Source: Chloroflexi bacterium UBA6077
GTDB lineage: Bacteria > Chloroflexota > UBA6077
DNA length: 64,000 bases
Direction: 5' to 3'
Assembly: GCA_002436065.1 (NCBI GenBank)
Contig: DIXP01000044.1
Location: forward strand, 21,994-85,993
In this document: positions 8,485-16,702 of the stretch, one piece after another
How the letters are laid out: every line of letters starts with the position of its first letter
How positions within the stretch are numbered: the first letter of the stretch is position 1
Notes under the pieces: generated by a model
Database searches by the model: none
Seen by the model: only the letters and a program-made list of their open reading frames with translations
What the model was told of the DNA's origin: nothing
Program-made: the position numbers and the translations under genes

Positions 8485-9665
8485 GCCCCCTCAGACAGGT
8501 AGTGCCGGATCGCCAGCGCGGCCATCGCCCCCTCGCCTGCCGCAACCACAAGCTGCTTCGTGCTGCCCGCTCGGGCATCGCCCGCGGCAAACACCCCCCC
8601 TAAACTGGTCTGGAGGGAGCCGTCGGTAACGATGAAGCCCCGCTCGTCCAACGCCACCTGACCCTTCAGCCACCCTGTGTTGGGCTCCTGGCCGATCAGG
8701 ACGAAGACGCCGGCCGGGGACGCCTCCTCGGTATCACCCGTGCGAGTGTTCCGAAGCAGCACCGATGCCATGCGGCGGTGACCATGGAACTCAGCCACCG
8801 TAGTCTCGAAGCGGAACTGGATCCTGGGGTTGCCAAGGGCCCGCTCCTGGGCGACCTTCGTGGCCCGCAGCCGCGGCCCGCGGGTAACCACTGTAACCTG
8901 GCGCACGAACTTGGCGAGGAATAGCGCCTCCTCCACGGCCGAGTTGCCACCCCCAACCACAAGCACATCCCTTCCTTTGTAGAAGGGCCCATCGCAGGTC
9001 GCGCAGTAGTGCACCCCCGCTCCGGCAAAATCCCTCTCGCCGGGCACGCCGAGACGGCGGTAGCTCCCGCCCGGGGCAAGCAGGATCGCCCCAGCCTCCA
9101 CCTTATTGCCTCCCGAGAGCGCGACCCAACGGGTACACCCCTCGCTCCCAATGGCCGATACCCTCGACGCCGAGAGCAATTCCACGCCGTGGCGCCGACA
9201 CTGCTCCGCCAGCCGATCCGCGAACTCGCCGCCCGACACGCCGTCGGGAAAGCCCGGGAAGTTGTCTATCCGCTCGGTGAGGCCGGCCTGCCCACCCAGA
9301 GCGCTCCTCTCCACCACCAGCGCGGCCATCCCCTCCCGCGCGGCATAGATCGCGGCTGTGAGGGCGGCGGGGCCGCCTCCCACCGTCACCAGGTCGTACC
9401 GTGCCCGGCTTGGGCGGGTCTGCAGCCCCAGCTTCTCCGCGAGGTCGGCGTTGGAGGGCTCCACCAGCACCGAGCCATCCGGAAAGACCAGCGTCGGCAC
9501 GCTGCGATTGCCATGGTTGGTCTCCTCAACCAATCGCGCCCCGCGTTCGTCCTCGTCGATGTCGACGTACTCGAATGGAACGCGATTCTCCCCCAGGAAC
9601 CGCTTGGTGCGCTTACAGTCGCCGCACCAGGCCGTACCGTACACCCGGATCACGCCCTCACCCAT
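8481..9665 (-). CDS. Glutaredoxin-thioredoxin reductase fusion
   Basis: A 394-residue flavoprotein disulfide reductase with a built-in redoxin. Residues 1-85 form a glutaredoxin/mycoredoxin-like domain with the active site WCGDC (YGTAWCGDCKRTK) and the cis-Pro region RSVPTLVFPDG. From about residue 88 it is a thioredoxin reductase: FAD motif VTVGGGPAALTAAIYAAREG, redox pair CATC in VHYCATCDGPFYKGRDV, NADPH motif VVGGGNSAVEEALFLAKF, and C-terminal GVFAAGDARAGSTKQLVVAAGEGA. The fusion suggests electrons pass from NADPH through FAD and the CATC pair to the N-terminal domain. Its stop codon lies in a palindromic repeat. The target proteins are unknown. Confidence 0.92.
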   Translation of the reverse strand: MGEGVIRVYGTAWCGDCKRTKRFLGENRVPFEYVDIDEDERGARLVEETNHGNRSVPTLVFPDGSVLVEPSNADLAEKLGLQTRPSRARYDLVTVGGGPAALTAAIYAAREGMAALVVERSALGGQAGLTERIDNFPGFPDGVSGGEFADRLAEQCRRHGVELLSASRVSAIGSEGCTRWVALSGGNKVEAGAILLAPGGSYRRLGVPGERDFAGAGVHYCATCDGPFYKGRDVLVVGGGNSAVEEALFLAKFVRQVTVVTRGPRLRATKVAQERALGNPRIQFRFETTVAEFHGHRRMASVLLRNTRTGDTEEASPAGVFVLIGQEPNTGWLKGQVALDERGFIVTDGSLQTSLGGVFAAGDARAGSTKQLVVAAGEGAMAALAIRHYLSEGA

Positions 9666-9750
9666 CTATCACCCCTCAGCCACACTCATCGATACCACTA
9701 CCTGACCACAACACGCCCTATTGCGTCGTTCCGCAATTCCCCGACGCGGC

Positions 9751-9862
9751 GTAGGGAAGGGGCTCGTCCCCTTCCGCCCACCGGACATGGACGCGCGACG
9801 TCGCCCATCCCCTACCACGTTGCCCGCCACCACCGGACGGCAAGAAATGACCCCCTGCCCTG
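9751..9862. repeat. GTAGGG palindromic repeat, degenerate copy
   Basis: Starts with the same GTAGGGAAGGGGCTCGTCCC as 8386-8484 and continues with a related CCACCGGACATGGACGCG stretch, but the right end (CCCCCTGCCCTGCTT) is eroded. It fills most of the spacer between the reductase and aminotransferase genes. Confidence 0.7.
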
Positions 9863-9878
9863 CTTCAGGAACGACGCA

Positions 9879-11060
9879 TTAGTCCGCCAACTCCCTCTCA
9901 ATCAGCCGCCCCAGCCGCCTGATCCCCTCCTCTATGCCCGCCTCATCCAGCGTCGAGTAGCTCAGCCGCATGGCATCGTCCCCACCACCATCGCAGCGGA
10001 ACGCCTGCCCCGGCACGAACGCCACCTTCTCCTCGCTCGCCAGGTCGAACAGCCTCATCGCCGAGAGCCCCTTGGGCAGCGACAACCACAGGAACATCCC
10101 GCCCTCCGGCTCCGCGTAGCCTACCGCCGCCGGGCAATGAGCCCGGAGGGAGGCGAGCATCTGGTCACACTGCCCCTTGTAAGCCTGAGCCAGGGCCGCT
10201 ATATGGGCTTCGACGTCGTTGTCCACCAGGTACTGGTACAGCACCCGCTGGTCGAAGATGCTGGTGTGAAGATCCGTAGCCTGCTTGGCGTACACCATCT
10301 GCTCGATGACCTCCCGGTCCGCGCACGCCCAGCCGATCCTCAGCCCCGGCACGACGGTCTTGGAGAAGGTGCCGAGCAGGATGGCCTTCTCAGCTTCGGC
10401 CCAGATGGGCGTCTGCCGATCGCCCCGGAAGCGGAGGTCGCCGTAGGGATCGTCCTCCACCAACACCACCTGGTGCCGGGCAAGGATCTGGGCCACCTCC
10501 TGGCGACGCTGAGATGAATAGGTGAGGCCAGACGGGTTCTGGAAGGTGGGGACAGCGTAGAACAGCTGCACCCCATCCCGTCCGCAGGCCCTGGACAGCA
10601 ACTCGGGATCCACTCCGTCGGAAAGCAGCGGAACAGCCGAGATAGAGGGCTCCAGCATGCCGAATGCCTGGATGGCGACGTGGTAGGAGGGCCGTTCCAC
10701 GACGACCCCGTCGCCCTTATTCAGGAACAGCTTCGCCGCCAGATCCATCCCCTGCTGCGAGCCGTTGGTGATGATGATCTCATCGGCGCTGACCTTGAGT
10801 CCGTTCTTTCGGCGGTACCTATCGGCGATGTACTCCCTCAGGGGTAGATAGCCCTGGGTCGTGGAGTACTGGAGGAGGCTCTGGCCGTCCTGGCCCAGCA
10901 CCTTCTCCACGGCAGCGGCGATCTCCTTTGTAGGGAACAGCCTGGGATTGGGAATCCCCCCCGCAAAGGATATGACGTCCGGCGTCTCGGTGACGGCGAG
11001 GATCTCCTTCACAAACGACCGGTGGGGATTGGCCAGCCTATCCGCGAATCGGTAGCTCAA
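9879..11060 (-). CDS. PLP-dependent aminotransferase, class I/II (2-aminoadipate aminotransferase-like)
   Basis: Fold-type I aminotransferase of 393 residues. The N-terminus (VISFAGGIPNPRLFPTKEI, then LQYSTTQGYLPLREYIADRY) matches the LysN/AAT-like group related to MocR C-terminal domains. Substrate-binding ITNGSQQGMDLAAKL and VERPSYHVAIQAF are present, with NPSG in VPTFQNPSGLTYS, the PLP-phosphate Asp/Tyr in VEDDPYGDLRF, the Schiff-base Lys in GTFSKTVVPGLRIGW and Arg in AMRLSYS. It carries no HTH domain, so it is an enzyme, not a MocR regulator. Likely substrates are 2-aminoadipate or branched/aromatic amino acids with 2-oxoglutarate; the exact one cannot be read. Confidence 0.92.
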   Translation of the reverse strand: MSYRFADRLANPHRSFVKEILAVTETPDVISFAGGIPNPRLFPTKEIAAAVEKVLGQDGQSLLQYSTTQGYLPLREYIADRYRRKNGLKVSADEIIITNGSQQGMDLAAKLFLNKGDGVVVERPSYHVAIQAFGMLEPSISAVPLLSDGVDPELLSRACGRDGVQLFYAVPTFQNPSGLTYSSQRRQEVAQILARHQVVLVEDDPYGDLRFRGDRQTPIWAEAEKAILLGTFSKTVVPGLRIGWACADREVIEQMVYAKQATDLHTSIFDQRVLYQYLVDNDVEAHIAALAQAYKGQCDQMLASLRAHCPAAVGYAEPEGGMFLWLSLPKGLSAMRLFDLASEEKVAFVPGQAFRCDGGGDDAMRLSYSTLDEAGIEEGIRRLGRLIERELAD

Positions 11061-11086
11061 GGCTATAGTCCTCTCTCTAACGACTT

Positions 11087-11154
11087 AGAGCCTATCCGCT
11101 AACTGCCTGAAATCTGGCAGTTAGCGGCTTTCCGTGGGTTATCGGACAGGCTCT
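11087..11154. repeat. 68-bp palindromic element with AGAGCCTATCCG ends
   Basis: AGAGCCTATCCG at the left and CGGACAGGCTCT at the right form inverted ends with one mismatch. Inside is a perfect 10-bp stem (GCTAACTGCC / GGCAGTTAGC, 8-base loop). The ends resemble those of some IS5/IS1182-type elements, so it may be a non-autonomous relic. It sits upstream of the aminotransferase and downstream of the kinase at 11240. A lone GATAGGCTCTTA end lies near 29927-29938. Confidence 0.6.
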
Positions 11155-11239
11155 TAGGGGGAATCGGTGTAGCCGAAGTATGCGATGGGCATCAAGCCCC
11201 TGTCAACCTCTGAAACGCGCATGCCCATCTTCTGCCGCC

Positions 11240-12787
11240 CTACTCCAACGGCAGCGCGAAGCTAAAGGTAGAGCCCTTGCCCACCTCGCTCTCCACCCAG
11301 ATCCGCCCATCGTGGGCCTCGACGATCAGCCTCGTTATGTAGAGCCCCAGCCCCAACCCCTCGGTCTGCTGGCCAACCTTCGCTCGGTAGAAACGCTGGA
11401 ACAGATGAGGCAGCTCTTCAGGAGGGATGCCCGGCCCCTGGTCGATCACGGAAACCAGCGCCATGTCCGGCAACCGCCCCACCCGCACAACCACCTGCTT
11501 GTCGGGAGGCGAGTACTTGAGAGCGTTGGTCAAGAGATTGACCAGGGCCCGCTCGATCCGATCGGGGTCCAGCGGCACCTCGGGCAGGGCTTCTGCGGCT
11601 TCCAGTCTGAGACGGGAGCGGTCCTCCAGGGTACCCACCCTGTCCAGCAGGTCCCGAATCAGCCCCAGCAGATCCGTCGGACGCTTCCGTATCTCCATGC
11701 GCCCCGTCTCCAGCCGGGCGGACTCCATCAACTCCTGGATCATGGTGTTCATCCGCTTGGCCCCCTTCACGATGGCCTGTGCACTTGCTGCCTCGCGCTG
11801 GTTTCCCTGAGCCTCCAGCGTCCGTTCCAGCCACCCAGCCTGGCCCATTATCGCCGTGAGGGGGGCTCGAAGGTCGTGAGAGACCAGGGATAGGTACTCC
11901 TCCCTGAAGCTCTCTGCCTCCTTCCATTCGGTAATGTCGCGGTCTACCCCCCTGTATCCCCGCAGCCTGCCCTCGGCATCGAAGAACGGCACCCCGCTGG
12001 TCTCCAGCACAACAGGGCGACCGTCCTTCGCCAGATTCGTGTTCACCAGCGACTTGATCGGCTGCCTTTGGGCTACGGTCTCGCCAAAGATTCGCGAGAC
12101 ACGCCTCGCCTCCTCCGGCGGCATCAGGTCAAAGGGCGTCTTGCCAAGGACCTCCTCTGGAGAATAGCCGAGTAGATCTCGAACCCTCGGGCTGACGTAG
12201 CTGTAGACACCGTTTTCATCGGTCTCCCAGACCCAGTCGCTGGTAGTTTCCACGAGTGCACGGTACCTCTCCTCGCTGGCCCGAAGAGCCTCCTCTCCCC
12301 GCTTCATCTCTGTTATGTCATGGATCAGCACCACCGCGTACTCCACCCGTCCACCTTCGATGAGCGGGTAGTAGTGGACGTCAACGTAGCGCATGCCGGC
12401 GACCGCGTAGGTAATCCAGCCCTCATACTGCACCGTTTCGCCGGCAAAGCAGCGCTCCAGGCTTGGCCGAATGAGGCTCTCGTACTCCTGCGGCAGGTGT
12501 ATCTGGGCCACGGGATGACCCTCGATGCCTTCCCGTGACTTGCCGTGCATACGAGTGTAAGTGGGATTGACCATCCAGTAGACGAGGTCACGATCCACGA
12601 CGGAGATCAGGTCGGGCGAACTCTCCACCAGCCTGACAAAGACTCGCAGCCGCTCGGTGGCGATCCGCAGCTCCCGCGCGCGTCGCCGGCACTCAGCATC
12701 TTTGGCAACCACCCTCGCAATCTGCCGGCGAAGCTGGACCAGCTCCGCCAACAGCCGTGACCTCTTCCTGTGCCGCGCTCTCTCCAT
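11240..12787 (-). CDS. Soluble PAS sensor histidine kinase
   Basis: Cytosolic kinase of 515 residues with no membrane segment. An N-terminal basic helix is followed by PAS 1 (about 45-165, LVESSPDLISVVDRDLVYWMVN), PAS 2 (about 170-290, TSDWVWETDENGVYSYVSP, ending YRGVDRDITEW), HisKA with the phospho-acceptor in LVSHDLRAPLTA (about residue 304), and HATPase_c with N box NLLTNALKYS, G1 VIDQGPGI and G2 TEGLGLGLYITRLIVEAHDG. ATG 12787 is used because GGAGGGAAT immediately precedes it; a longer in-frame version lacks such a site. No response regulator gene adjoins it. Confidence 0.92.
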   Translation of the reverse strand: MERARHRKRSRLLAELVQLRRQIARVVAKDAECRRRARELRIATERLRVFVRLVESSPDLISVVDRDLVYWMVNPTYTRMHGKSREGIEGHPVAQIHLPQEYESLIRPSLERCFAGETVQYEGWITYAVAGMRYVDVHYYPLIEGGRVEYAVVLIHDITEMKRGEEALRASEERYRALVETTSDWVWETDENGVYSYVSPRVRDLLGYSPEEVLGKTPFDLMPPEEARRVSRIFGETVAQRQPIKSLVNTNLAKDGRPVVLETSGVPFFDAEGRLRGYRGVDRDITEWKEAESFREEYLSLVSHDLRAPLTAIMGQAGWLERTLEAQGNQREAASAQAIVKGAKRMNTMIQELMESARLETGRMEIRKRPTDLLGLIRDLLDRVGTLEDRSRLRLEAAEALPEVPLDPDRIERALVNLLTNALKYSPPDKQVVVRVGRLPDMALVSVIDQGPGIPPEELPHLFQRFYRAKVGQQTEGLGLGLYITRLIVEAHDGRIWVESEVGKGSTFSFALPLE

Positions 12788-13000
12788 ATTCCCTCCGGCA
12801 GGGGCGGGGCCAACGAACGGCGGGCACGAGGCCCAAGGGAACTGTATCTCCATCACTAACCATGCCAACGGCACAGGGTAGCGCAGAACCGGGGCCAGGA
12901 AAACGGCTCAATTGACGCCTCGCTGGCCATCCGCTACGATCCCCATGTTCGAGATTGAGAGAGGTGCCCTGCCCTGTTTGCCCTGAAACTCGGTTCGGCC

Positions 13001-14056
13001 GTGGTCTTGCTAGCGTACATCACCGGGCTCGTCATGAGCTGCGCGGGCCCCGCCGTGCCCCCATCGGGCGCATCAGCCTCCGCACCCCCTGCGGCCTTGT
13101 CCACGCCCGCCCCAGCCGGGAAGCTGGTGGTCTACTCCGCCCTGAACGAGGCCACCAACATCGCCTTCGAGCGAGCCTTCAACAAAGCCCATCCGGCCGT
13201 CCAGGTTGAGTTCTATACCCTCGCGGCCTCCGGAGACCTCCAGGCACGGATCCAAGCCGAGAGGGCCGCCCCCAAGGCCGACGTCTTCCTGGGTGGCTCC
13301 AGCGAATTCCACGAACCGCTGGCCTGGGAGGGCCTCCTGGAGAGCTACCTATCCCCGGGTGCGGCCCCCATCACCTCCAGCTTCAAAGACCCCCAGGGCC
13401 GGTGGACCGGCTGGTACCTTGGGATCTTTGGGTTGATGGTCAACAGGGAGCGCTGGTCGCAGGAGCGATCCGGCAAGAGTGTACCGGCCTCCTGGGATGA
13501 CCTGCTGGACCCTGCGCTGGAGCGCGAGGTGGCCATGCCCGACCCGTCCAAGACGGGCGGAGGGTACATCTTCCTCGCCAGCCAGCTCTTCCGTTTCAAG
13601 CGGGACGAGGCCGCGGCGCTGAGCTACATGAAGCGGTTGCACACCCAGGTGGGTCAGTACACCGACATCTCGCCCAAGACGATCGACCTGGTCGGGCAGG
13701 GGAAATTCCTGCTGGGGCTGAACTGGGGCCACGACATCCTGACGGCCGCCAGGGCGGGAAGCCCTGTGGAGTTCGTTGTGCCGCCGGAAACCGCCTGCGA
13801 GGTCGGGGCTGTCAGCATCGTCAAAGGTGGCCCAAACCCCATTGCGGCCAGGGCCTTCGTGGACTGGGTGCTATCTAGAGAGGCGGCCGTGATCAACGCC
13901 ACGCAATCAAACCGGCTCTCGGTGCTCAAGGATGTAGCGCCAGTGGCTGGAGCGCCCACCCTGGAGAAGGTGAGGCTGGTGGAGTACGACCGCGCCTGGG
14001 CCACGGACATCAAGGACCGCTTGGTGAGGCTGTGGCAGATGGAAGTGGGGCGCTAG
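13001..14056 (+). CDS. Iron/phosphonate-type ABC solute-binding lipoprotein, lone
   Basis: Extracellular solute-binding protein of the FbpA/2-aminoethylphosphonate group, 351 residues. The N-terminus is hydrophobic and ends in the lipobox LVMSC, so it should be a lipoprotein, followed by a Ser/Pro/Ala linker. The fold is recognised from LVVYSALNEATNIAFERAF, KADVFLGGSSEFHEPL, GRWTGWYLGIFGLMVNRE, PASWDDLLDPALEREVAMPDP and the C-terminal VSIVKGGPNPIAARAFVDW. The start is uncertain: GTG 13001 gives a short signal peptide, and a non-ATG start up to 30 bases upstream would add a Lys-containing n-region. No permease or ATPase gene is adjacent. Ligand not deducible; ferric iron is common in the family. 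Confidence 0.85.
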   Translation: MVLLAYITGLVMSCAGPAVPPSGASASAPPAALSTPAPAGKLVVYSALNEATNIAFERAFNKAHPAVQVEFYTLAASGDLQARIQAERAAPKADVFLGGSSEFHEPLAWEGLLESYLSPGAAPITSSFKDPQGRWTGWYLGIFGLMVNRERWSQERSGKSVPASWDDLLDPALEREVAMPDPSKTGGGYIFLASQLFRFKRDEAAALSYMKRLHTQVGQYTDISPKTIDLVGQGKFLLGLNWGHDILTAARAGSPVEFVVPPETACEVGAVSIVKGGPNPIAARAFVDWVLSREAAVINATQSNRLSVLKDVAPVAGAPTLEKVRLVEYDRAWATDIKDRLVRLWQMEVGR

Positions 14057-14057
14057 C

Positions 14058-14570
14058 CTACAGGAACCTCTCGAACCGCTCCCTCTTGGCCTTGCAGACG
14101 GGGCACACCTCAGGGGGATTGTCGCGGGCGCAGAGATAGCCGCAGACCCGGCAGCGCCAGACTGGGTAGGGCAGAGATGCGAAGCTGGCCGCCGCACTCT
14201 GAGGCGCCTCGGTCGCCTTCTGCCGCTCCTCCAGAGGGGGCCGGCGCTCGGGGATGGGCTCAGCCTCCTTCTCCCCCTCCAGCACCGCTCTGGACACATA
14301 GAGGGCGCAGTAGCAGGCATCGTAGTCGTGCAGGTCGGGATCGCGATAATCGCAGGGGCAGATGATGTCCAGATCCTGGGCCTTCACGCCGGACCCCAAA
14401 CGGCAGGGGCAGGAGGGGTAGCCGTAGCGGCGATCGTTGACGATCAGCCCCTTCACCAGCTCCTTCGTGAACTCCACGTCCGGGTGGAGATGGTAGCCAC
14501 CGGACTCCGCCTCCCTCTTCAGCTTCTGGTAGAGGGCTTCGACCAGTTCGGGAGTCGGCTCTTCGCTCAT
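14058..14570 (-). CDS. Ferredoxin-thioredoxin reductase catalytic chain fused to rubredoxin
   Basis: 170 residues. The N-terminal 110 are an FTR beta-type domain with the Fe4S4/disulfide cysteines: YPSCPCRLG, then ICPCDYRDPDLHDYDACYCALYVS. A Glu/Pro-rich linker leads to a C-terminal rubredoxin-like zinc or iron site (WRCRVCGYLC...PPEVCPVCKAKRERF). FTR takes one-electron input and reduces a disulfide; the fused rubredoxin could be the donor. It starts at ATG 14570, overlapping the upstream glutaredoxin stop by four bases (ATGA). The pair is very probably co-translated and forms a redoxin/reductase couple. Confidence 0.92.
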   Translation of the reverse strand: MSEEPTPELVEALYQKLKREAESGGYHLHPDVEFTKELVKGLIVNDRRYGYPSCPCRLGSGVKAQDLDIICPCDYRDPDLHDYDACYCALYVSRAVLEGEKEAEPIPERRPPLEERQKATEAPQSAAASFASLPYPVWRCRVCGYLCARDNPPEVCPVCKAKRERFERFL

Positions 14571-14854
14571 CGCCCCAGCGCCTCCCTGATCTCCTCCGGC
14601 TGGTAACCAACGATGCATCGCTCGCCCTTGATCACCAGGGTGGGGAAGGTTCGAGCCGGGTTCCAGCGAGCCACCTCCCTCTGAACACCTTCGACCTCCC
14701 CAGCCGGCACCAGGTCCACGTCCACGTAGCGATACTGCACCCCCAACTCCTTCAGGAGCGCCTTGGTCTTCCTGCACCACCCGCAGGTGCTTAGAGCGTA
14801 GAGAAGAACGTCACCACGGTCCTCGCCGCCAACCTGCTCCGTCCTCATACGCAC
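14567..14854 (-). CDS. Glutaredoxin-like redoxin paired with FTR-rubredoxin
   Basis: A 95-residue thioredoxin-fold protein with active site CGWC (YALSTCGWCRKTKALLKELG) and the cis-Pro region RTFPTLVIKGERCIVGYQ. It lacks the length of thioredoxin and resembles NrdH/glutaredoxin-type proteins found beside FTR in anaerobes. Start GTG 14854 or ATG 14848; both lie before the domain. It overlaps the FTR-rubredoxin gene by four bases. The likely role is to carry electrons from FTR to target disulfides. Confidence 0.88.
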   Translation of the reverse strand: MRMRTEQVGGEDRGDVLLYALSTCGWCRKTKALLKELGVQYRYVDVDLVPAGEVEGVQREVARWNPARTFPTLVIKGERCIVGYQPEEIREALGR

Positions 14855-14945
14855 GTACCCCCTTCCGAACCCGCTTCCAGCGCCTCACCTGCAGGTCCAC
14901 AGTTACGGCCATCTTACCAGAGCGCTCACAAACCCCACAACTCGC

Positions 14946-15001
14946 TATACTGGCCTAGCACACGCTCACCCCGGGGTACCGCCAGGGAGAGCGGTGCTAG
15001 C
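14946..15001 (+). promoter_or_regulatory. TATACT box and stem-loop leader of yjbQ
   Basis: A -10-like TATACT (14946-14951) is followed by a stem CTAGCAC (14955-14961) / GTGCTAG (14994-15000) with an inner GCTC/GAGC pairing. No good -35 is seen. The leader could fold, but it does not match a TPP riboswitch core that I can recognise. Confidence 0.3.
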
Positions 15002-15018
15002 CCAATGGAGGTGTTGCC

Positions 15019-15423
15019 GTGATTACACTTGAGCTACAGACCAACGCCCGGCAGGAGATGCTACGCATAACCCGGCTCATCGCCAGGACGGTGCAGGAGG
15101 CCGGGTGGCATAACGGCGTCCTCACCCTGTTCGTGCCCCACACTACGGCTGCCGTGAGCATCAACGAGAACGCCGACCCCGACGTGATGACGGACCTGCT
15201 GTACGCCCTGGAGCGTCAGGTCCCCACCCGCGACCCCAACTACCGCCACGGTGAGGGCAACTCCGCGGCCCACGTCAAGGCAACCCTCGTCGGCCTCTCC
15301 CAGGCCGTGATCGTGCGGGACGGCAACCTGGCCCTGGGAACCTGGCAGGACCTGCTCTTCTGCGAGTTCGACGGTCCCCGCCGCAGGCAACTCTACCTGG
15401 AGTTCACGCCCAGCACTCAATAA
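15019..15423 (+). CDS. yjbQ: YjbQ/UPF0047 family (secondary thiamine-phosphate synthase)
   Basis: 134-residue cytosolic protein of the YjbQ family; members show weak thiamine phosphate synthase activity, but the physiological role is unsettled. Family landmarks are all present: VLTLFVPHTTAAVSINENADPDV, HGEGNSAAHVKATLVG (conserved His residues), and a C-terminal LGTWQDLLFCEFDGPRRRQLYLEF. Start GTG 15019 with GGAGGTGTT just upstream. It is a monocistron convergent with the DUF2283 gene (five-base gap). Confidence 0.93.
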   Translation: MITLELQTNARQEMLRITRLIARTVQEAGWHNGVLTLFVPHTTAAVSINENADPDVMTDLLYALERQVPTRDPNYRHGEGNSAAHVKATLVGLSQAVIVRDGNLALGTWQDLLFCEFDGPRRRQLYLEFTPSTQ

Positions 15424-15428
15424 CGAAC

Positions 15429-15629
15429 TCAGGCCACTCTCTCGAACTCAATCCTGTCTGTATCCGTGACTCGTCGAGAGGCATCCAGCACCTCTAGCGA
15501 GACCAGATCACCCTGGTCATCGTAGTCCAGTATTACTCCAGGTTTGTCCTCGTCGCTCTCAACGATGGGGACATCATCCTTGAAAACCACAGTCAGGGTA
15601 TCCGTACGAGGATCGTAGCTGACCTTCAC
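15429..15629 (-). CDS. DUF2283 family protein
   Basis: A small protein of 66 residues if started at GTG 15629, which has GGAGGG eight bases upstream; an ATG 48 bases further upstream gives 82 residues. The family pattern is clear: KVSYDPRTDTLTVVFKDD, then VILDYDDQGDLVSLEVLDAS. DUF2283 proteins are often next to or within toxin-antitoxin-like loci, but no partner gene is visible here. Function unknown. Confidence 0.82.
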   Translation of the reverse strand: MKVSYDPRTDTLTVVFKDDVPIVESDEDKPGVILDYDDQGDLVSLEVLDASRRVTDTDRIEFERVA

Positions 15630-15695
15630 TGCTCTTCCCTCCAGCAGATCCCAGTCTACGGTAAGCATACAGCACACCCGAAGAGTTGGCGAGAC

Positions 15696-15720
15696 GGAGG
15701 CCGCGATCCACGCGGCCTCC
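15696..15720 (-). terminator. Hairpin after the merR gene
   Basis: GGAGGCCGCG, five-base loop, CGCGGCCTCC: a perfect 10-bp stem seven bases downstream of the regulator stop codon. It has no T-run, so efficiency is uncertain. Confidence 0.55.
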
Positions 15721-15726
15721 CTCCCC

Positions 15727-16485
15727 CTACTCGCCTGCCTCCAGCCTGTCGCAGTAGGCGTGCATCGCCGCCCTCATGAAGCGAGCGAGACCAGGCTTGA
15801 TCCTATCATAGAAGGCCGTGAACCGGCTGTCATCCACGTACAGATCCCCAAGCCCCCGGAAGACCTCGACCGCGCAGGCATAGTACCGATCGTTGATCAG
15901 CTTGTGCCACCGCTCCACGAGCGCCTGCACCTCCGGATCCAGTGGATCCCGATCTATCCGAGCCGCCAACCCCTCATTGATCTCTCTACTCTCGGCCTGG
16001 ATCGCCGCCCAGTCCTCCTTGCTGTACTTCGAGACGCGGCGGTACGACTCGTCCACATTCTCGCTGCCCCACCTCCGCCGGGCCTCCTCCCTATACTCCT
16101 CCATCTTCGACTCGTCGAACCCCTCGAACATCGCCTCTTCGTCCATCGGTTCTCTCCTTCCCATAGCCTCGATCGTCTCGTCCACCGACCGGATTAGCCG
16201 CTCCAACCGCCGGCACTTCTCCTCCAGCAACCGCCGGTGGGATACCAACGCCTCCCTCCGGTTGAAGCCCGGACTGTCCAGGATCGATCTGATCTCCTGG
16301 AGACCGAAGCCCAACTCCCGGAAGAACATGATCTGCTGCAGCCGCTCCAGGTCGCCCTCCACATACAGTCGGTACCCTGCAGCACTCACCGAGGCCGGCT
16401 TCAGCAGCCCGATCTGGTCGTAGTGATGCAGAGTGCGCACGCTGACCCCTGCCACATCCGCCACCGCCTTCACCGTGTAGGCCAT
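15727..16485 (-). CDS. MerR family regulator with TipAS effector domain
   Basis: 252 residues. An N-terminal MerR winged helix (YTVKAVADVAGVSVRTLHHYDQIGLL, AAGYRLY) leads to a dimerisation helix (LIRSVDETIEAM) and a TipAS-type antibiotic-recognition domain from about residue 125 (MFEGFDESKMEEYREEARRRWG). Members such as TipAL and Mta bind drugs or amphipathic ligands and activate their own or efflux promoters. ATG 16485 is preceded by GGAGGTGAGGGA. The upstream region has a MerR-type promoter with an over-long spacer, so autoregulation is likely. No efflux gene is adjacent, so targets elsewhere are possible. Confidence 0.93.
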   Translation of the reverse strand: MAYTVKAVADVAGVSVRTLHHYDQIGLLKPASVSAAGYRLYVEGDLERLQQIMFFRELGFGLQEIRSILDSPGFNRREALVSHRRLLEEKCRRLERLIRSVDETIEAMGRREPMDEEAMFEGFDESKMEEYREEARRRWGSENVDESYRRVSKYSKEDWAAIQAESREINEGLAARIDRDPLDPEVQALVERWHKLINDRYYACAVEVFRGLGDLYVDDSRFTAFYDRIKPGLARFMRAAMHAYCDRLEAGE

Positions 16486-16503
16486 TCCCTCACCTCCCGC
16501 CAC

Positions 16504-16534
16504 ACCTTAAACCATAACGTTACGTGAGGGTCAA
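16504..16534 (-). promoter_or_regulatory. MerR-type promoter/operator
   Basis: On the minus strand TTGACC, then CTCACGTAACGTTATGGTT (19 bases), then TAAGGT. The 19-base spacer containing an ACGTAACGT-centred imperfect dyad is the typical architecture activated by DNA distortion by MerR proteins. The start site would fall only about 10 bases before the start codon. Confidence 0.65.
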
Positions 16535-16702
16535 GCCCCTCCCACGCGGACCATTAGTCGGCAAATCCGGTGCTCAAACGCAACATCACTTGCTGGATTC
16601 TGCAAGATAGAGGATGATGCTAGCTGTTTATCTGTTTCTATGCGAGCACTAACTACGATTGTAGCCCTTAGCATGTAGCTCTATAGATATCACCAGCAGC
16701 GA
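16535..16702. other. AT-richer spacer between divergent merR and kinase genes
   Basis: 168 bases, clearly richer in A+T than the surroundings from about 16600 (TGTTTATCTGTTTCTATG, then CTCTATAGATATCACC). It probably holds the promoter of the kinase gene; no single pair of boxes stands out. Confidence 0.35.

Noticed and set aside
9009..10517. 502-codon open frame on the plus strand
   Set aside because: It runs antisense through the reductase and aminotransferase genes and the repeat between them; its sequence is Arg/His/Pro-rich and resembles no family. High GC content produces such frames.
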